Origin: Gillisia sp. | GTDB lineage: Bacteria > Bacteroidota > Bacteroidia > Flavobacteriales > Flavobacteriaceae | NCBI GenBank assembly: GCA_024635655.1 | Contig: JAGXIL010000085.1 | Location: 1 to 64,000, forward strand | Direction of reading: 5' to 3' | DNA: 64,000 nt | Shown here: positions 9,725 through 20,000 of the stretch, one piece after another | How positions within the stretch are numbered: the first letter of the stretch is position 1 | How the letters are laid out: the number at the start of each line of letters is the position of its first letter | The notes under the pieces: generated by a model | What the model saw: the letters and a program-made list of their open reading frames with translations, nothing else | Database searches by the model: none | Told to the model about the DNA's origin: nothing | Translations under genes and position numbers: made by a program

Positions 9725-10576
9725 CTACCAGCTCCCCCCGGCACCACCGCCACCAAAACCACCACCGCCAAATCCGCCGCCGAAACCTCCTCCACCACCA
9801 AATCCGCCGCCGCCGGACATACCGCCACCGCCAAAACCTCCACGGCCAAGGCTACTAAGAATAATGACATCCAAAAGAGAGCCACCCATGCCTCTTCGGT
9901 TTCCGGGGCCTCCGTTTCCGCGATTTTTGCGGCTTAATGAGACTAAAAAGATCAGGAAGAAAATTCCCAGGATAAGAGCGGAAACAGGTATACCTCCGGA
10001 TCCTGAACTCTGAGGCCTGGAGCCCTGAAAAGTGCCATCCAGAACCTGGAATATTGCCGTAGTACCTTTATCTAGTCCCCCGTAGTAGCTGTTGTTCCGA
10101 AATTCAGGTAGTATAATATTTTCGATAATATCTTTGGTAGTAGCATCGGTAAGGTATTCTTCGAGTCCGTATCCCGTTGTGATCCAGATCTCCCGGTCTC
10201 CTTCTGATAGCAGGATCAGTAATCCGTTATCTTCGGCTTCCTGGCCAATGCCCCACTCGTGAGCCCACTTGGGAGCATACATCCCAATGTATTCCCCTTC
10301 CAGGGATTCTATGGTGGCAATGACTATTTGGGTAGAAGTTGTATCGGCGTAATTGATAAGCTTTTGTTCCAGCCGGCGTTCCTCTTCAGGGGTCAGCACA
10401 TCGGCAGCATCATAAACACTGGTTTGCTCACCAGGTTTGGGAGGAATATCTCTTTGGGCAAAACCTGTAAGGGTAAAGACAAAAAAGAACAGTAAAGTGA
10501 ATGTAAAAAGGGATTTATTTTTTTGGTGCATTTCCTCTTGATATGGTATTAGAGAGCTCATTTGAGGCATCCTCAC
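9725..10576 (-). CDS. TPM-domain protein (YgcG-like) with Gly-rich C-terminus
   Basis: ORF 283 aa; 'VYDAADVLTPEEERRLEQKLINYADTTSTQIVIATI', TM helix, GGGGFGGG tail. Confidence 0.9.
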   Translation of the reverse strand: MRMPQMSSLIPYQEEMHQKNKSLFTFTLLFFFVFTLTGFAQRDIPPKPGEQTSVYDAADVLTPEEERRLEQKLINYADTTSTQIVIATIESLEGEYIGMYAPKWAHEWGIGQEAEDNGLLILLSEGDREIWITTGYGLEEYLTDATTKDIIENIILPEFRNNSYYGGLDKGTTAIFQVLDGTFQGSRPQSSGSGGIPVSALILGIFFLIFLVSLSRKNRGNGGPGNRRGMGGSLLDVIILSSLGRGGFGGGGMSGGGGFGGGGGFGGGFGGGGFGGGGAGGSW

Positions 10577-10970
10577 TCCAGGGGAAATGAGCCTTTAATT
10601 GTTCCCCGGCTTTCAATATCCCGTCTATAAGGCCCTGCTTGTAATTTCCTGCTTTAAACTGGGCAACAATGGCATCTTTGGTACTTTCCCAAAAATCTGT
10701 AGGAACTACTTCATTTATCCCTTTATCGCCGTAGATCACAAAATCCCTGTCTTCAACAGCAACATAAATTAGCACCCCGTTGGAATATTTGGTATTATCC
10801 ATCTTCAGGGCATGGAAAACTTCCATGGCCCTTTCAAAAATATCCTGCTCACCATGAGTTTTTTCTAAATGAACGCGGATCTCTCCGGAAGTAGATTTTT
10901 CCGCAGTCCTTATTGCTTCAATTACCTGTTCTTCATCCTTGGACGATAAAAACGCTTCTACTTTGCTCAT
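10515..10970 (-). CDS. TPM domain-containing protein
   Basis: ORF 151 aa; 'AIRTAEKSTSGEIRVHLEKT...YVAVEDRDFVIYGDKGINEVV'; overlaps the preceding TPM gene. Confidence 0.88.
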   Translation of the reverse strand: MSKVEAFLSSKDEEQVIEAIRTAEKSTSGEIRVHLEKTHGEQDIFERAMEVFHALKMDNTKYSNGVLIYVAVEDRDFVIYGDKGINEVVPTDFWESTKDAIVAQFKAGNYKQGLIDGILKAGEQLKAHFPWSEDASNELSNTISRGNAPKK

Positions 10971-10981
10971 TTTTAAAAGTT

Positions 10982-11578
10982 TTAAAATTCAAAATCTACT
11001 TCAGGAGCATCCTCTGATCCCGGGTCTGCCTCAAATCGTGCCATAGTATCAAATCCAAACCAGCCTGCAAAAATGGAATTAGGGAATTGTCTTATATAGG
11101 TGTTATAATCCCTTACGGATTCGTTATAGCGGTCCCTTGCAACATTTATACGATTTTCCGTTCCTTCCAGCTGAGATTGTAATTGCTGGAAATTTTGAGT
11201 GGCCCTTAATTCAGGATAGCGCTCTACCGTAACCAATAATCTGGATAAGGCCGATGAAACTTCTCCTTGTGCCTGCTGGAATTGTTCCAGTTGTTCAGGG
11301 GTAATATTTGATGGGTCAATATTTATACCTGTAGCTCTTGATCTTGCCTCAATAACATCGGTAAGTGTACCTCTCTCAAAATCTGCAGCTCCCTGTACCG
11401 TTCTTACTAAATTAGTTATAAGATCATTTCTTCGCTGATATGAGCTTTCAACATTAGACCACGCCAGTCTTGCATCTTCCTGCTTTTCAATCGCCGTATT
11501 GTTAAATCCTATTGACAGACTATAAAAAATGATTCCCAGTACAACAATAACTATTACAGGTATGAGCCACTTCTTCAT
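10982..11578 (-). CDS. lemA: LemA family protein
   Basis: ORF 198 aa; 'ARLAWSNVESSYQRRNDLITNLVRTV', 'RYNESVRDYNTYIRQFPNSIFAGWFGF'. Confidence 0.95.
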   Translation of the reverse strand: MKKWLIPVIVIVVLGIIFYSLSIGFNNTAIEKQEDARLAWSNVESSYQRRNDLITNLVRTVQGAADFERGTLTDVIEARSRATGINIDPSNITPEQLEQFQQAQGEVSSALSRLLVTVERYPELRATQNFQQLQSQLEGTENRINVARDRYNESVRDYNTYIRQFPNSIFAGWFGFDTMARFEADPGSEDAPEVDFEF

Positions 11579-11579
11579 A

Positions 11580-11909
11580 TTAAAGGTTGTTTTTTAAATT
11601 AGTTAGTTCTGCTTTAACGCTTTGCAGTTTGCGGATAATTTCAAAGTTAGTAAGAGTTTTTTTCTTTTCCTCCTTTAAGTGGATCTTTGCTCCTTCAAGT
11701 GTAAAGCCCCTTTCCTTGACAAGGTGAAAAATAAGTTCCAGGTTCCTGATATCCTGTGGAGTAAAGAGCCGGTTGCCCTTTGCATTTTTTTTTGGTTTGA
11801 GCACTTCAAATTCCTTTTCCCAAAACCGGATAAGGGAGGTGTTTACACCAAAGGCTTCAGCTACTTCCCCTATGGCATAATATCGTTTTTCGGGCAGGTC
11901 TATATGCAT
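11580..11909 (-). CDS. MerR family transcriptional regulator
   Basis: ORF 109 aa; 'YYAIGEVAEAFGVNTSLIRFWEKEFEVLKPKKNAKGNRLFTPQDI'. Confidence 0.93.
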   Translation of the reverse strand: MHIDLPEKRYYAIGEVAEAFGVNTSLIRFWEKEFEVLKPKKNAKGNRLFTPQDIRNLELIFHLVKERGFTLEGAKIHLKEEKKKTLTNFEIIRKLQSVKAELTNLKNNL

Positions 11910-12887
11910 TTAATCCAGGGATTGGTTTTCTTGTTGAGCCTGTTGAAGAATTTGATCGAATTCTTCAGGAGAAAGATTTCCGTAGTAAAAATTAATCGGA
12001 TTAATGCGGTCCTGATCTTTCCATATCTCATAATGCAGGTGAGGAGCCTCAGAGCGGCCTGTACTTCCCACAAAACCAATCACGTCTCCACGGCTTACTT
12101 TTTGTCCTACCCGCACATTGTATTTATACAAATGAGCGTACAGGCTTGTATAGCCGTAACCGTGATCTATTCTTATATGATTTCCGTATCCGGTAGAGCG
12201 GTTGTCTGCTCTGTCAATCCGGCCATCTCCGGTAGCATACACCGGAGTTCCGCGGGGAGCTGTGAAATCCATGCCGTAATGGAATTTTTTTACCTTGGTA
12301 AATGGGTCATTTCTCCACCCAAAACCGGAAGCTATTCTTTTGAGATTTTCATTCTTTACCGGTTGAATGGCCGGAATGGAAGAGAGTAATTTCCCCTTTT
12401 CTTTTGCCAGAACTGTGATCTCATCCAGAGATTTTGATTGTACCACGATCTGTTTTGTAAGGATGTCCATTCTTTTGTTGGTCTCTACGATCAGGCTAGA
12501 ATTATCGTAGCCCTCCAGATTCCTGTATCGGTTAATACCTCCAAAACCTGCTCTTCGTTGTTCATCGGGTATAGGGTTAGATTCAAAATACAGGCGGTAG
12601 ATATTATCATCACGATCTTCTATATTTACCAACACATCCTGGACCTGGTCCATTTTTCTGTTAAGTATTCCGTACTGTAACTGCATGTTTTCCAGTTCGC
12701 GCTGTAGAGCCTTTTCCTTGGGAGTTTCGATCTGGGGTAAGTTAAGGTAGATCACCAGTAAAATGAAGCCTGCAAGAAAAGAAGCCAGAAGGCTTAATAA
12801 GGCTATTCCTATTCTCCTGCCTTTTTTACGCTCTATCTTTTGGTAAGAAAGTGTTTCGCTATCGTAATAATATTTAACCTTCGACAT
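11910..12887 (-). CDS. M23 family metallopeptidase
   Basis: ORF 325 aa; 'HYGMDFTAPRGTPVYATGDG...LYAHL...GFVGSTGRSEAPHLHYEI'. Confidence 0.95.
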   Translation of the reverse strand: MSKVKYYYDSETLSYQKIERKKGRRIGIALLSLLASFLAGFILLVIYLNLPQIETPKEKALQRELENMQLQYGILNRKMDQVQDVLVNIEDRDDNIYRLYFESNPIPDEQRRAGFGGINRYRNLEGYDNSSLIVETNKRMDILTKQIVVQSKSLDEITVLAKEKGKLLSSIPAIQPVKNENLKRIASGFGWRNDPFTKVKKFHYGMDFTAPRGTPVYATGDGRIDRADNRSTGYGNHIRIDHGYGYTSLYAHLYKYNVRVGQKVSRGDVIGFVGSTGRSEAPHLHYEIWKDQDRINPINFYYGNLSPEEFDQILQQAQQENQSLD

Positions 12888-13019
12888 AAATTAAAATATC
12901 CTATTTTTGCGGGTATTAGTTGATGTGAAAAACCTTGCAACAACTAATGAGAAACGAACAAATATAAAAATTGTTTTCTCATCCACATAATTTAATAATT
13001 ATAAGACTTTGCCGGCATT

Positions 13020-15632
13020 ATGAAATCCAAGGAGATACGTTCTAAATACCTCGAATTTTTTAACTCAAAATTCCATACAATTGTTCCCTCAGCCCCAATG
13101 GTAGTTAAAGATGATCCCACTTTAATGTTTACCAATGCCGGTATGAACCAATTTAAGGAATATTTCTTAGGAAATACCGTGCCAAAATCCCCCAGAATTG
13201 CCGATACTCAAAAGTGCCTCCGGGTGAGCGGAAAACACAATGACCTGGAAGAAGTGGGCATGGATACCTACCATCACACGATGTTTGAAATGCTGGGAAA
13301 CTGGAGCTTTGGGGATTACTTTAAAAAAGAATCCATTACCTGGGCCTGGGAGTTGCTTACTGAAGTTTACGGAATTGATAAGGATATTTTATATGTTTCA
13401 GTCTTTGAAGGTAGTGAGGATGACAATATTCCAATGGACAAAGAAGCCTATGAGCTTTGGAAAAATATAGTTCCTGAAGAGCGTATCATTTTAGGTAACA
13501 AAAAAGATAACTTTTGGGAAATGGGAGACCAGGGCCCCTGCGGGCCAAGTTCTGAAATACACGTGGATATTCGTTCTGCTGAAGAAAAATCTAAAATCCC
13601 GGGAAGAGACCTTGTAAATGCAGATCACCCCTTGGTAGTTGAAATCTGGAATCTTGTATTTATAGAATTTAACCGAAAAGCAAACGGAAGCCTGGAAAAA
13701 CTTCCCGATCAACACGTGGATACGGGAATGGGTTTTGAAAGGCTTTGTATGGTCCTGCAGCAAAAAAAATCCAATTACGATACAGATGTTTTTGTACCAC
13801 TCATTCAAAGTATAGAAAAAGTAACCAGCAGTGAATACGGGAAATCTGAAAAAACAGACATTGCTATTCGTGTGATCGCAGATCATATAAGAGCAGTGGC
13901 ATTTTCTATTGCAGATGGGCAACTTCCGGGTAATACCGGGGCCGGATATGTTATACGTCGCATCCTGCGGCGGGCCATTCGGTACGGGTTTACTTTTTTA
14001 GATATGAAGGAACCTTTTATTTATAAATTGGTAGATACTTTAAGTATTCAAATGGGGGGAGCATTCCCCGAACTCATTTCCCAAAGAAATCTATGTGAAA
14101 ATGTGATCAGGGAAGAGGAGCAATCTTTTTTGAGAACCCTGGACCAGGGTCTGGTGTTACTGGAAAACATTATTGAAAATACGCAGGGTCAAACTGTATC
14201 CGGAAAAAAAGCCTTTGAACTATATGATACATTCGGATTTCCTATAGATCTTACCGCACTTATCCTAAGAGAGCGCGGATATTCCCTTGATGAGCAGGAA
14301 TTCAATGCTGAGCTTCAGAAGCAAAAGAACAGGTCTCGTGCCGCCTCTGTGGTTACCGCCGGAGACTGGGAGATCCTTGGAAAGGAAGAAAAAGAACCTT
14401 TTATAGGATATGATAATATTGAAGCCGATGTGAAGATCACCCGGTATAGAAAAGTAGAGAGTAAAAAAGAGGGGGCTTTGTATCAGCTTGTTTTCAACAG
14501 AACTCCATTTTATCCTGAAGGTGGTGGCCAGGTAGGAGATAAGGGTTATTTGAAAACGGCTGACGGCGAATTTTTGGAAATTTCAGATACCAAAAAAGAA
14601 AACAATCTTATTATTCATTACTCCAAAGAATTACCTGCAGATCCTGCAGCTAGGCTAAAAGCGGTTGTAGATGTTGCAAAGCGAATTAAAACCCAATCCA
14701 ATCACTCAGCCACCCATTTACTTCACCAGGGATTAAGGGCTGTTCTCGGAACTCACGTAGAACAGAAAGGCTCTATGGTTGGTCCGGACTATCTGAGGTT
14801 TGATTTTTCCCATTTCAGTAAAGTAACTCCCGAAGAATTAAAGCAGGTAGAAGATTTCATCAATCAAAGGATCAATGAACAGATCCCGCTTGTTGAACAG
14901 CGAAACCTTTCCTTTCAGGATGCATTGGAACAGGGAGCGATCGCCTTGTTTGGTGAAAAATACGGAGATTCCGTGCGGGCAATTCAATTCGGGGAATCTA
15001 TGGAGCTGTGTGGGGGAACCCATGTACAGAATACTGCAGAGATATGGCACTTTAAGATCATTTCTGAAGGAGCCGTTGCCGCGGGAATACGAAGAATAGA
15101 AGCCATTACAGGTGTCGCTGTGAAACAGTATTTCTCATTTCAGGAGGAAACTTTGGAACAGATCAAAGCTGAACTTAAGAACACTAAAGACCCGGTAAAG
15201 GCGATCTCGTCCCTTCAGGAAGAGAATGCAAACCTCAGGAAACAAGTAGAGGCATTGTTAAGGGCTAAAGCCAGGGATCTCCAAGGGGAGCTTCAGGAAG
15301 AGATCCGGGAGATCAACGGTGTAAGATTCCTCGCAAAAAAAGTAGACCTGGACGCAGCGGGAATAAAAGACCTGGCTTTTCAAATTGGAGAAAAAGAAAA
15401 AAACCTTTTCCTGCTATTGGCAAGTGAACAGGATGGAAAAGCTTTGCTATCCTGCTATATCTCCAAAGAACTTGTTGCTGAACGAGAATTACATGCGGGA
15501 AAAGTGGTGAAAGAACTTGGAAAGTATATCCAGGGCGGTGGGGGAGGACAAGCCTTTTTCGCTACCGCAGGAGGAAAGAATCCGGCAGGTATAGAGGAAG
15601 CATTAGATTATGCGGCTTCTTATATACAATAG
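13020..15632 (+). CDS. alaS: Alanine--tRNA ligase
   Basis: ORF 870 aa; '[18 protein letters not shown]', '[12 protein letters not shown]', C-Ala domain. Confidence 0.98.
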   Translation: MKSKEIRSKYLEFFNSKFHTIVPSAPMVVKDDPTLMFTNAGMNQFKEYFLGNTVPKSPRIADTQKCLRVSGKHNDLEEVGMDTYHHTMFEMLGNWSFGDYFKKESITWAWELLTEVYGIDKDILYVSVFEGSEDDNIPMDKEAYELWKNIVPEERIILGNKKDNFWEMGDQGPCGPSSEIHVDIRSAEEKSKIPGRDLVNADHPLVVEIWNLVFIEFNRKANGSLEKLPDQHVDTGMGFERLCMVLQQKKSNYDTDVFVPLIQSIEKVTSSEYGKSEKTDIAIRVIADHIRAVAFSIADGQLPGNTGAGYVIRRILRRAIRYGFTFLDMKEPFIYKLVDTLSIQMGGAFPELISQRNLCENVIREEEQSFLRTLDQGLVLLENIIENTQGQTVSGKKAFELYDTFGFPIDLTALILRERGYSLDEQEFNAELQKQKNRSRAASVVTAGDWEILGKEEKEPFIGYDNIEADVKITRYRKVESKKEGALYQLVFNRTPFYPEGGGQVGDKGYLKTADGEFLEISDTKKENNLIIHYSKELPADPAARLKAVVDVAKRIKTQSNHSATHLLHQGLRAVLGTHVEQKGSMVGPDYLRFDFSHFSKVTPEELKQVEDFINQRINEQIPLVEQRNLSFQDALEQGAIALFGEKYGDSVRAIQFGESMELCGGTHVQNTAEIWHFKIISEGAVAAGIRRIEAITGVAVKQYFSFQEETLEQIKAELKNTKDPVKAISSLQEENANLRKQVEALLRAKARDLQGELQEEIREINGVRFLAKKVDLDAAGIKDLAFQIGEKEKNLFLLLASEQDGKALLSCYISKELVAERELHAGKVVKELGKYIQGGGGGQAFFATAGGKNPAGIEEALDYAASYIQ

Positions 15633-15689
15633 ATTTTATATAAATTTTATTCGCCGGTACAGAATAAGAAAGATAAAATTTCAGAACAA

Positions 15690-16640
15690 ATGAAGTTTAC
15701 GACTCCGGTACCAATAATTAGCAGAGAACCTAAGATAGATCATCATTCCAGGATCTTTCTAACAGGTTCATGTTTTGTGGAAAATATAGGAGAAAAACTG
15801 GATTACTATAAACTTCATAATTTTCGGAATCCTTTTGGGATATTATATCATCCCGCTGCAATTAAAAATCTTCTGGAAAAGGTAAATAGAAATTACCGTT
15901 ACACCTCTGAAGATGTTTTCTTTCACAATGAACGCTGGCATTGCTTTGACGTACATTCAGCCTTGAGTGCTTCTGATAAAGAAACTTTGCTTCAACGTCT
16001 CAATGAAAACCTTCAGAATACCCTGAACTATTTAAAGGAAGCGAGCCACGTGATCATTACTCCGGGCACCTCCTGGGTCTACAGGAATGTAGCCTCTCAG
16101 GAGCGGGTGGCGAATTGTCATAAAGTCCCTCAAAAAAATTTCTCCAGGGAATTAACCTCACCTTCTGAAGTTCAATTTTTACTGAGCAGCGTGGTATCCG
16201 AAATTCAAAGTATTAATCCCGGGACCAAAATTATATTCACTGTTTCCCCTGTGAGACATATTAAAGATGGCATTATTGAGAACCAGTTAAGTAAAGCACA
16301 TTTGCTTACTGCCGTTCATGCCGTTATTAAAGATTTTCCTGAAAGTGCCTTTTATTTCCCGGCTTATGAGATCGTAATGGATGAGTTACGGGATTACCGT
16401 TTCTTTGCTGAAGATATGATACATCCAAATGCAATTGCCGTGAAATATATCTGGGAGAAATTTTCAGAAGCCTGGTTCTCACCGGAAGCAATTTTGGCCA
16501 TGAATACAATAGAAGAAATAAGGAAAGCCCTTTCTCACCGTCCATTTGATGAAGGTTCTGCAGCTCATCAAAAATTCCTGATATCCACACAGAAAAAAAT
16601 TGCTGAGTTTAATCAGCAATACCCTGAGGTAACCTTCTAA
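15690..16640 (+). CDS. GSCFA domain-containing protein
   Basis: ORF 316 aa; 'IFLTGSCFVENIGEKL' motif and 'FTVSPVRHIKDGIIENQLSKAHL'. Confidence 0.92.
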   Translation: MKFTTPVPIISREPKIDHHSRIFLTGSCFVENIGEKLDYYKLHNFRNPFGILYHPAAIKNLLEKVNRNYRYTSEDVFFHNERWHCFDVHSALSASDKETLLQRLNENLQNTLNYLKEASHVIITPGTSWVYRNVASQERVANCHKVPQKNFSRELTSPSEVQFLLSSVVSEIQSINPGTKIIFTVSPVRHIKDGIIENQLSKAHLLTAVHAVIKDFPESAFYFPAYEIVMDELRDYRFFAEDMIHPNAIAVKYIWEKFSEAWFSPEAILAMNTIEEIRKALSHRPFDEGSAAHQKFLISTQKKIAEFNQQYPEVTF

Positions 16641-16731
16641 GGGTTTAAGAGTAAATTAACTACTTTCTGACAAAAGCTGCTTTTATTTCTGTTTTTCCGT
16701 TAATCATAAATCCTGGTATTATATAAATTTG

Positions 16732-16856
16732 TTGTCATTATGAGGAAGTTTAAATCCTAAAAATTTTTAATCCTCATGAGAATTGATTTCATTTTGTTGG
16801 GGTTCAAATTGAAATTGTATATGGGCGGTTGGGGGACCGCCCATTTTGCAATTTAA
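16732..16856 (+). ncRNA. Candidate structured small RNA, element 1
   Basis: Hairpins: 16740-16746/16771-16777 (ATGAGGA/TCCTCAT); ~16785-16794/16806-16816 with loop TGTTGGGGTTC; 16821-16829/16836-16844 (ATGGGCGGT/ACCGCCCAT). TAAATTTG at 16724-16731 resembles the Bacteroidota -7 box. Confidence 0.55.
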
Positions 16857-17044
16857 GGGTTAAGGGTCTGGAAAAAATTATTTTGTTTTACCTTTAAATC
16901 AGATTTTTTTAAATTTTTTTTTCAGCTTTAAGTGTAATTTTTACGGTTTGCTTTTCTTAGGAAATACACGGGTTTGGAATACCCACTCCAGGTTCAAAAA
17001 AGATTTAACTCTTTGTAAACATCTGATTAACATAAATTTATATA

Positions 17045-17216
17045 TTGTTTTAATTTGCGTGAAAGATAAATTATTGTATTTTTATATAAGCAATGAAACT
17101 ATAACAAGAGTGATTTATCATTCTTCTGTAGTCTTAAAGCTAAGTTTCTAAAATTTGTTGGGGTAGATTTTAGAATTAAAAGCAAATGGACGGGTGGGGC
17201 CGTCCATTTGCATTTT
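17045..17216 (+). ncRNA. Candidate structured small RNA, element 2, same architecture as element 1
   Basis: Hairpins: 17146-17154/17167-17175 (TTCTAAAAT/ATTTTAGAA, loop TTGTTGGGGTAG); 17182-17193/17200-17211 (GCAAATGGACGG/CCGTCCATTTGC) then ATTTTT. TTTG (17012-17015) and TAAATTTA (17033-17040) form a plausible promoter. Confidence 0.58.
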
Positions 17217-17291
17217 TAATACTTTCCTTGCTCTAAAACTCCAATCTCTTCGCTCTGCAAATGATTTGTATCTTTACCTAAAAATTCGGGC

Positions 17292-17906
17292 ATGAGGAAA
17301 ATCATTTTTGTTGTACTTCTATTATTGGTTGCTTTCTTTGCCTGGAAATATTTTGAAGCCAGGGACAGCCAACGGGATCAATTGGTTGAAAGTACGGATC
17401 TGATCCAGAAGCAAATCAAAAATGTTGGAAAATTAGTGGTTACAGAAGGTAATTTTGCACAGGTGTACTCTTACAATGATTCTAAAAAGTTTTACCTGGA
17501 TGTCCTTTCTGCCCGAAAAAAGGCCCTTATTATAGTCAATGCAGATGTAACCGTAGCCTACGATCTCAGCAAGTTGCAAACCGAAGTAGATCCTGAAACA
17601 AAAACGGTTACCATCACTTATATTCCGGATGAAGAAATTGCCATTAATCCTAATATTCAATATTATGATGTTACCCAGGATTATTTAAACCAGTTTGAGG
17701 CCAAAGATTATAACCGTATCCAGGAGCGGATCAAGAAATCATTAATGGAAAAGATCGAGAAATCTACCATAAAATCCAATGCGAAGAACAGGTTGGTAAG
17801 TGAACTGCAAAAGATATATATCCTCACAAATTCTATGGGCTGGACCCTTGAATACAATGGCAACACCATAAGCAGCTCTGAGGCGATGGAGTCTATAAGG
17901 CTTTAA
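17292..17906 (+). CDS. DUF4230 domain-containing protein
   Basis: ORF 204 aa; 'LQIKNVGKLVVTEGNFAQVYSYNDSK...ALIIVNADVTVAYDLSKL'-type sequence. Confidence 0.85.
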   Translation: MRKIIFVVLLLLVAFFAWKYFEARDSQRDQLVESTDLIQKQIKNVGKLVVTEGNFAQVYSYNDSKKFYLDVLSARKKALIIVNADVTVAYDLSKLQTEVDPETKTVTITYIPDEEIAINPNIQYYDVTQDYLNQFEAKDYNRIQERIKKSLMEKIEKSTIKSNAKNRLVSELQKIYILTNSMGWTLEYNGNTISSSEAMESIRL

Positions 17907-18132
17907 ATTTTCCTGCCTGTTGCTTTGATTTTCCGCCGGCAGCAATTCAAAAAATTATCCGGTGAAGGATTATGAACTTCACTTCAAAATTTTTGGTTGA
18001 ATTATTTCTGGTGGTGAAAATCCAGGATACTCTAAATATTTTGTCTTTCCCAAATTCACAAGCTTACCTTACATATTTTAATCTTTACCAGGAATTGGCT
18101 ATTAAGAATCAAGGAATGTTACTTATACAGCC

Positions 18133-19890
18133 TTATTCATTTACTAAACAGGACTCGATCATTTCAATTCCTCCATCAATTAAATGACCCACTTCCGGGC
18201 GATCCTTTTTTATTTGTTCCAGGTGTTCCTTTACATTTGCAGCTAATTGCAGTTCCCGCCCTATAACAAGTTCATAGATCTCTACAGGCAGGAGCCAGTC
18301 ATTGGGATGATATTTTTTGACCAGGTCAAAGGCTGCATTTAGCGAAAATTTTGCATTCTCCCCATTCCTGATATTGCTTACCGATTCATATAAGGCTTCA
18401 AGTTCCTGTCTTTCGGGTGTTTTCTTGCTTTTAATTGTGGTGCTTGACGGCGTATGCGTGATAAGATCAAAGGAAAGAGGATCTGCAGGTCCTGCGAAAG
18501 CAGATACCACCTCTTTTCCTATGGCCATATCATATTTTCCCCATTCGGGTTTAAACAGAACTTCATCAAAATAGGTGACGCTGCAGTTTTTCAGGCTTAT
18601 CAAAATAATCTTTCCCTGTAAGTTTCTGCTGCCTGTTATAATTTCACCTTTTACAATTATTCCACCTTCAAATTCAAAAGAGATATTTTCTCCCTCATAA
18701 ATATCATAAGCCCTTAGATCTCGTGGGCTCATATCCTCAATTGCCAAATTTATGCCTTTGAGTTTACCCACAGGGGAACCAAAACCATCGGGATGATTGT
18801 AGGTGGCATGACCTACAAGCTCCTTTTCGCGATTAGCCAATGCTGTTTTTCCTGTAGTTTGAAAATACATGGGTTCACCCTGGTGCTCAATCACACGGGA
18901 AAATTCTCCTGAAATCTGGAGTCCGGTGCTGAGCTCTATAGTACCAATATTCTTAGAGTTAATTAATTTATTTAAGCCTTCCAAACCTCCGGTTCGAAGA
19001 GCCATGGTGTTTGCAAATTCTTCCAGTACCAGGCTAAGGTGGGCAAAATCGGGAGTGACATAAAGCTGGGGTTGTGGTTTTGTAATATCAAAATCCTGAT
19101 TGGCAGCATCCAGGCTGTAAGGGATTTTCTTTACTTTATCTGTCATGCACCAGGCGCTTTCTCCAATGGAGGATAATAATCCGGCACCATATATTTTGGG
19201 ATCCTCAGGGGTGCCTATTAAACCGTACTCAACAGTCCACCAATGAAGATTTCTTATTTGAGCCATCTCACTTTGTTCTCCCATGTTGTTTTGGAGATAA
19301 TCTACCTTTTCTTCAGCTTTTTTGATCTCTTCTTCCGGCGTGTCCTCTGCTTCTTTAATGATGGATAAGTGACGAATAGCTTCGTACATTTCATAATCTT
19401 TTCCGCTGGAGATAGCTTTACAACCTATTTCTCCAAAGCGTCTAAGATATTCAGCGTATTCCGGATTGGCGATAATAGGAGCGTGGCCAGCACCTTCGTG
19501 AATAATATCCGGAGCCGGGGTGTATTCTATATGGTCTAGCTGGCGAATGTCACTGGCGATCACCAGTACATTATAAGCCTGAAATTCCATGAAAGCGGCC
19601 GGGGGAATAAATCCGTCTACAGCAACCGCTGCCCATCCTATTTCCTTTAGGATGCGGTTCATTCCGTACATGTTGGGTATCTTATCAATGGAGATCCCGG
19701 TTTGTTTTAAACCTTCGAGATAAGAATTGTGAGCAACCTTACTTAAGTAGTCAACATTCTTACGCATTACATATCGCCATACCGCCTGATTTATAGCATT
19801 GTATTCCTCATAATTCTGCGGTTTGATAAACTGCTGTAAATGGGCAGGCAGTCTATCCAGAATTTCATTTGATTCTATTTTTTCCAACAT
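18133..19890 (-). CDS. Aromatic amino acid hydroxylase (phenylalanine-4-monooxygenase family) with long C-terminal extension
   Basis: ORF track to 19944; likely start MLEKIESNE at 19890; 'DIIHEGAGHAPIIANPEYAEYLRRFGEIG' and 'WWTVEYGLI' motifs. Confidence 0.9.
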   Translation of the reverse strand: MLEKIESNEILDRLPAHLQQFIKPQNYEEYNAINQAVWRYVMRKNVDYLSKVAHNSYLEGLKQTGISIDKIPNMYGMNRILKEIGWAAVAVDGFIPPAAFMEFQAYNVLVIASDIRQLDHIEYTPAPDIIHEGAGHAPIIANPEYAEYLRRFGEIGCKAISSGKDYEMYEAIRHLSIIKEAEDTPEEEIKKAEEKVDYLQNNMGEQSEMAQIRNLHWWTVEYGLIGTPEDPKIYGAGLLSSIGESAWCMTDKVKKIPYSLDAANQDFDITKPQPQLYVTPDFAHLSLVLEEFANTMALRTGGLEGLNKLINSKNIGTIELSTGLQISGEFSRVIEHQGEPMYFQTTGKTALANREKELVGHATYNHPDGFGSPVGKLKGINLAIEDMSPRDLRAYDIYEGENISFEFEGGIIVKGEIITGSRNLQGKIILISLKNCSVTYFDEVLFKPEWGKYDMAIGKEVVSAFAGPADPLSFDLITHTPSSTTIKSKKTPERQELEALYESVSNIRNGENAKFSLNAAFDLVKKYHPNDWLLPVEIYELVIGRELQLAANVKEHLEQIKKDRPEVGHLIDGGIEMIESCLVNE

Positions 19891-19970
19891 AGTGATAGGT
19901 ATTACGGATGTATAAAGGTACAAAAATGCACCGGGAAATAACAATGGGCGATCCGGGCTAAAAACAAAAA

Positions 19971-19991
19971 AGCCTCCTAAAAAGGGAGGCT
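19971..19991 (-). terminator. Intrinsic terminator downstream of the DUF4136 gene
   Basis: AGCCTCC..GGAGGCT stem, T-tract on minus strand. Confidence 0.8.
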
Positions 19992-20000
19992 GAAAATTTT

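Noticed and set aside
8680-9885. Minus-strand ORFs 8680-8961, 8931-9221, 9127-9510 and 9574-9885 sharing 'LRENRK-NS-FQAPNFKFQVSSTK'
   Set aside because: They are translations of the intergenic repeat units and heptamer tracts. Their similarity follows from the DNA repeats, and one overlaps the TPM-domain gene.
9720-10013. Plus-strand Pro-rich ORF MYYQLPPAPPPPKPPPPNPPP
   Set aside because: Antisense reading of the Gly-rich tail of the TPM-domain protein.
16948-17151. 67-aa plus-strand ORF in the intergenic region
   Set aside because: A/T-rich, no plausible domain, overlaps the promoter and 5' part of RNA element 2; treated as spurious.
17972-18187. 71-aa plus-strand ORF
   Set aside because: Overlaps the 3' end of the well-supported aromatic amino acid hydroxylase on the other strand and has low-complexity composition.
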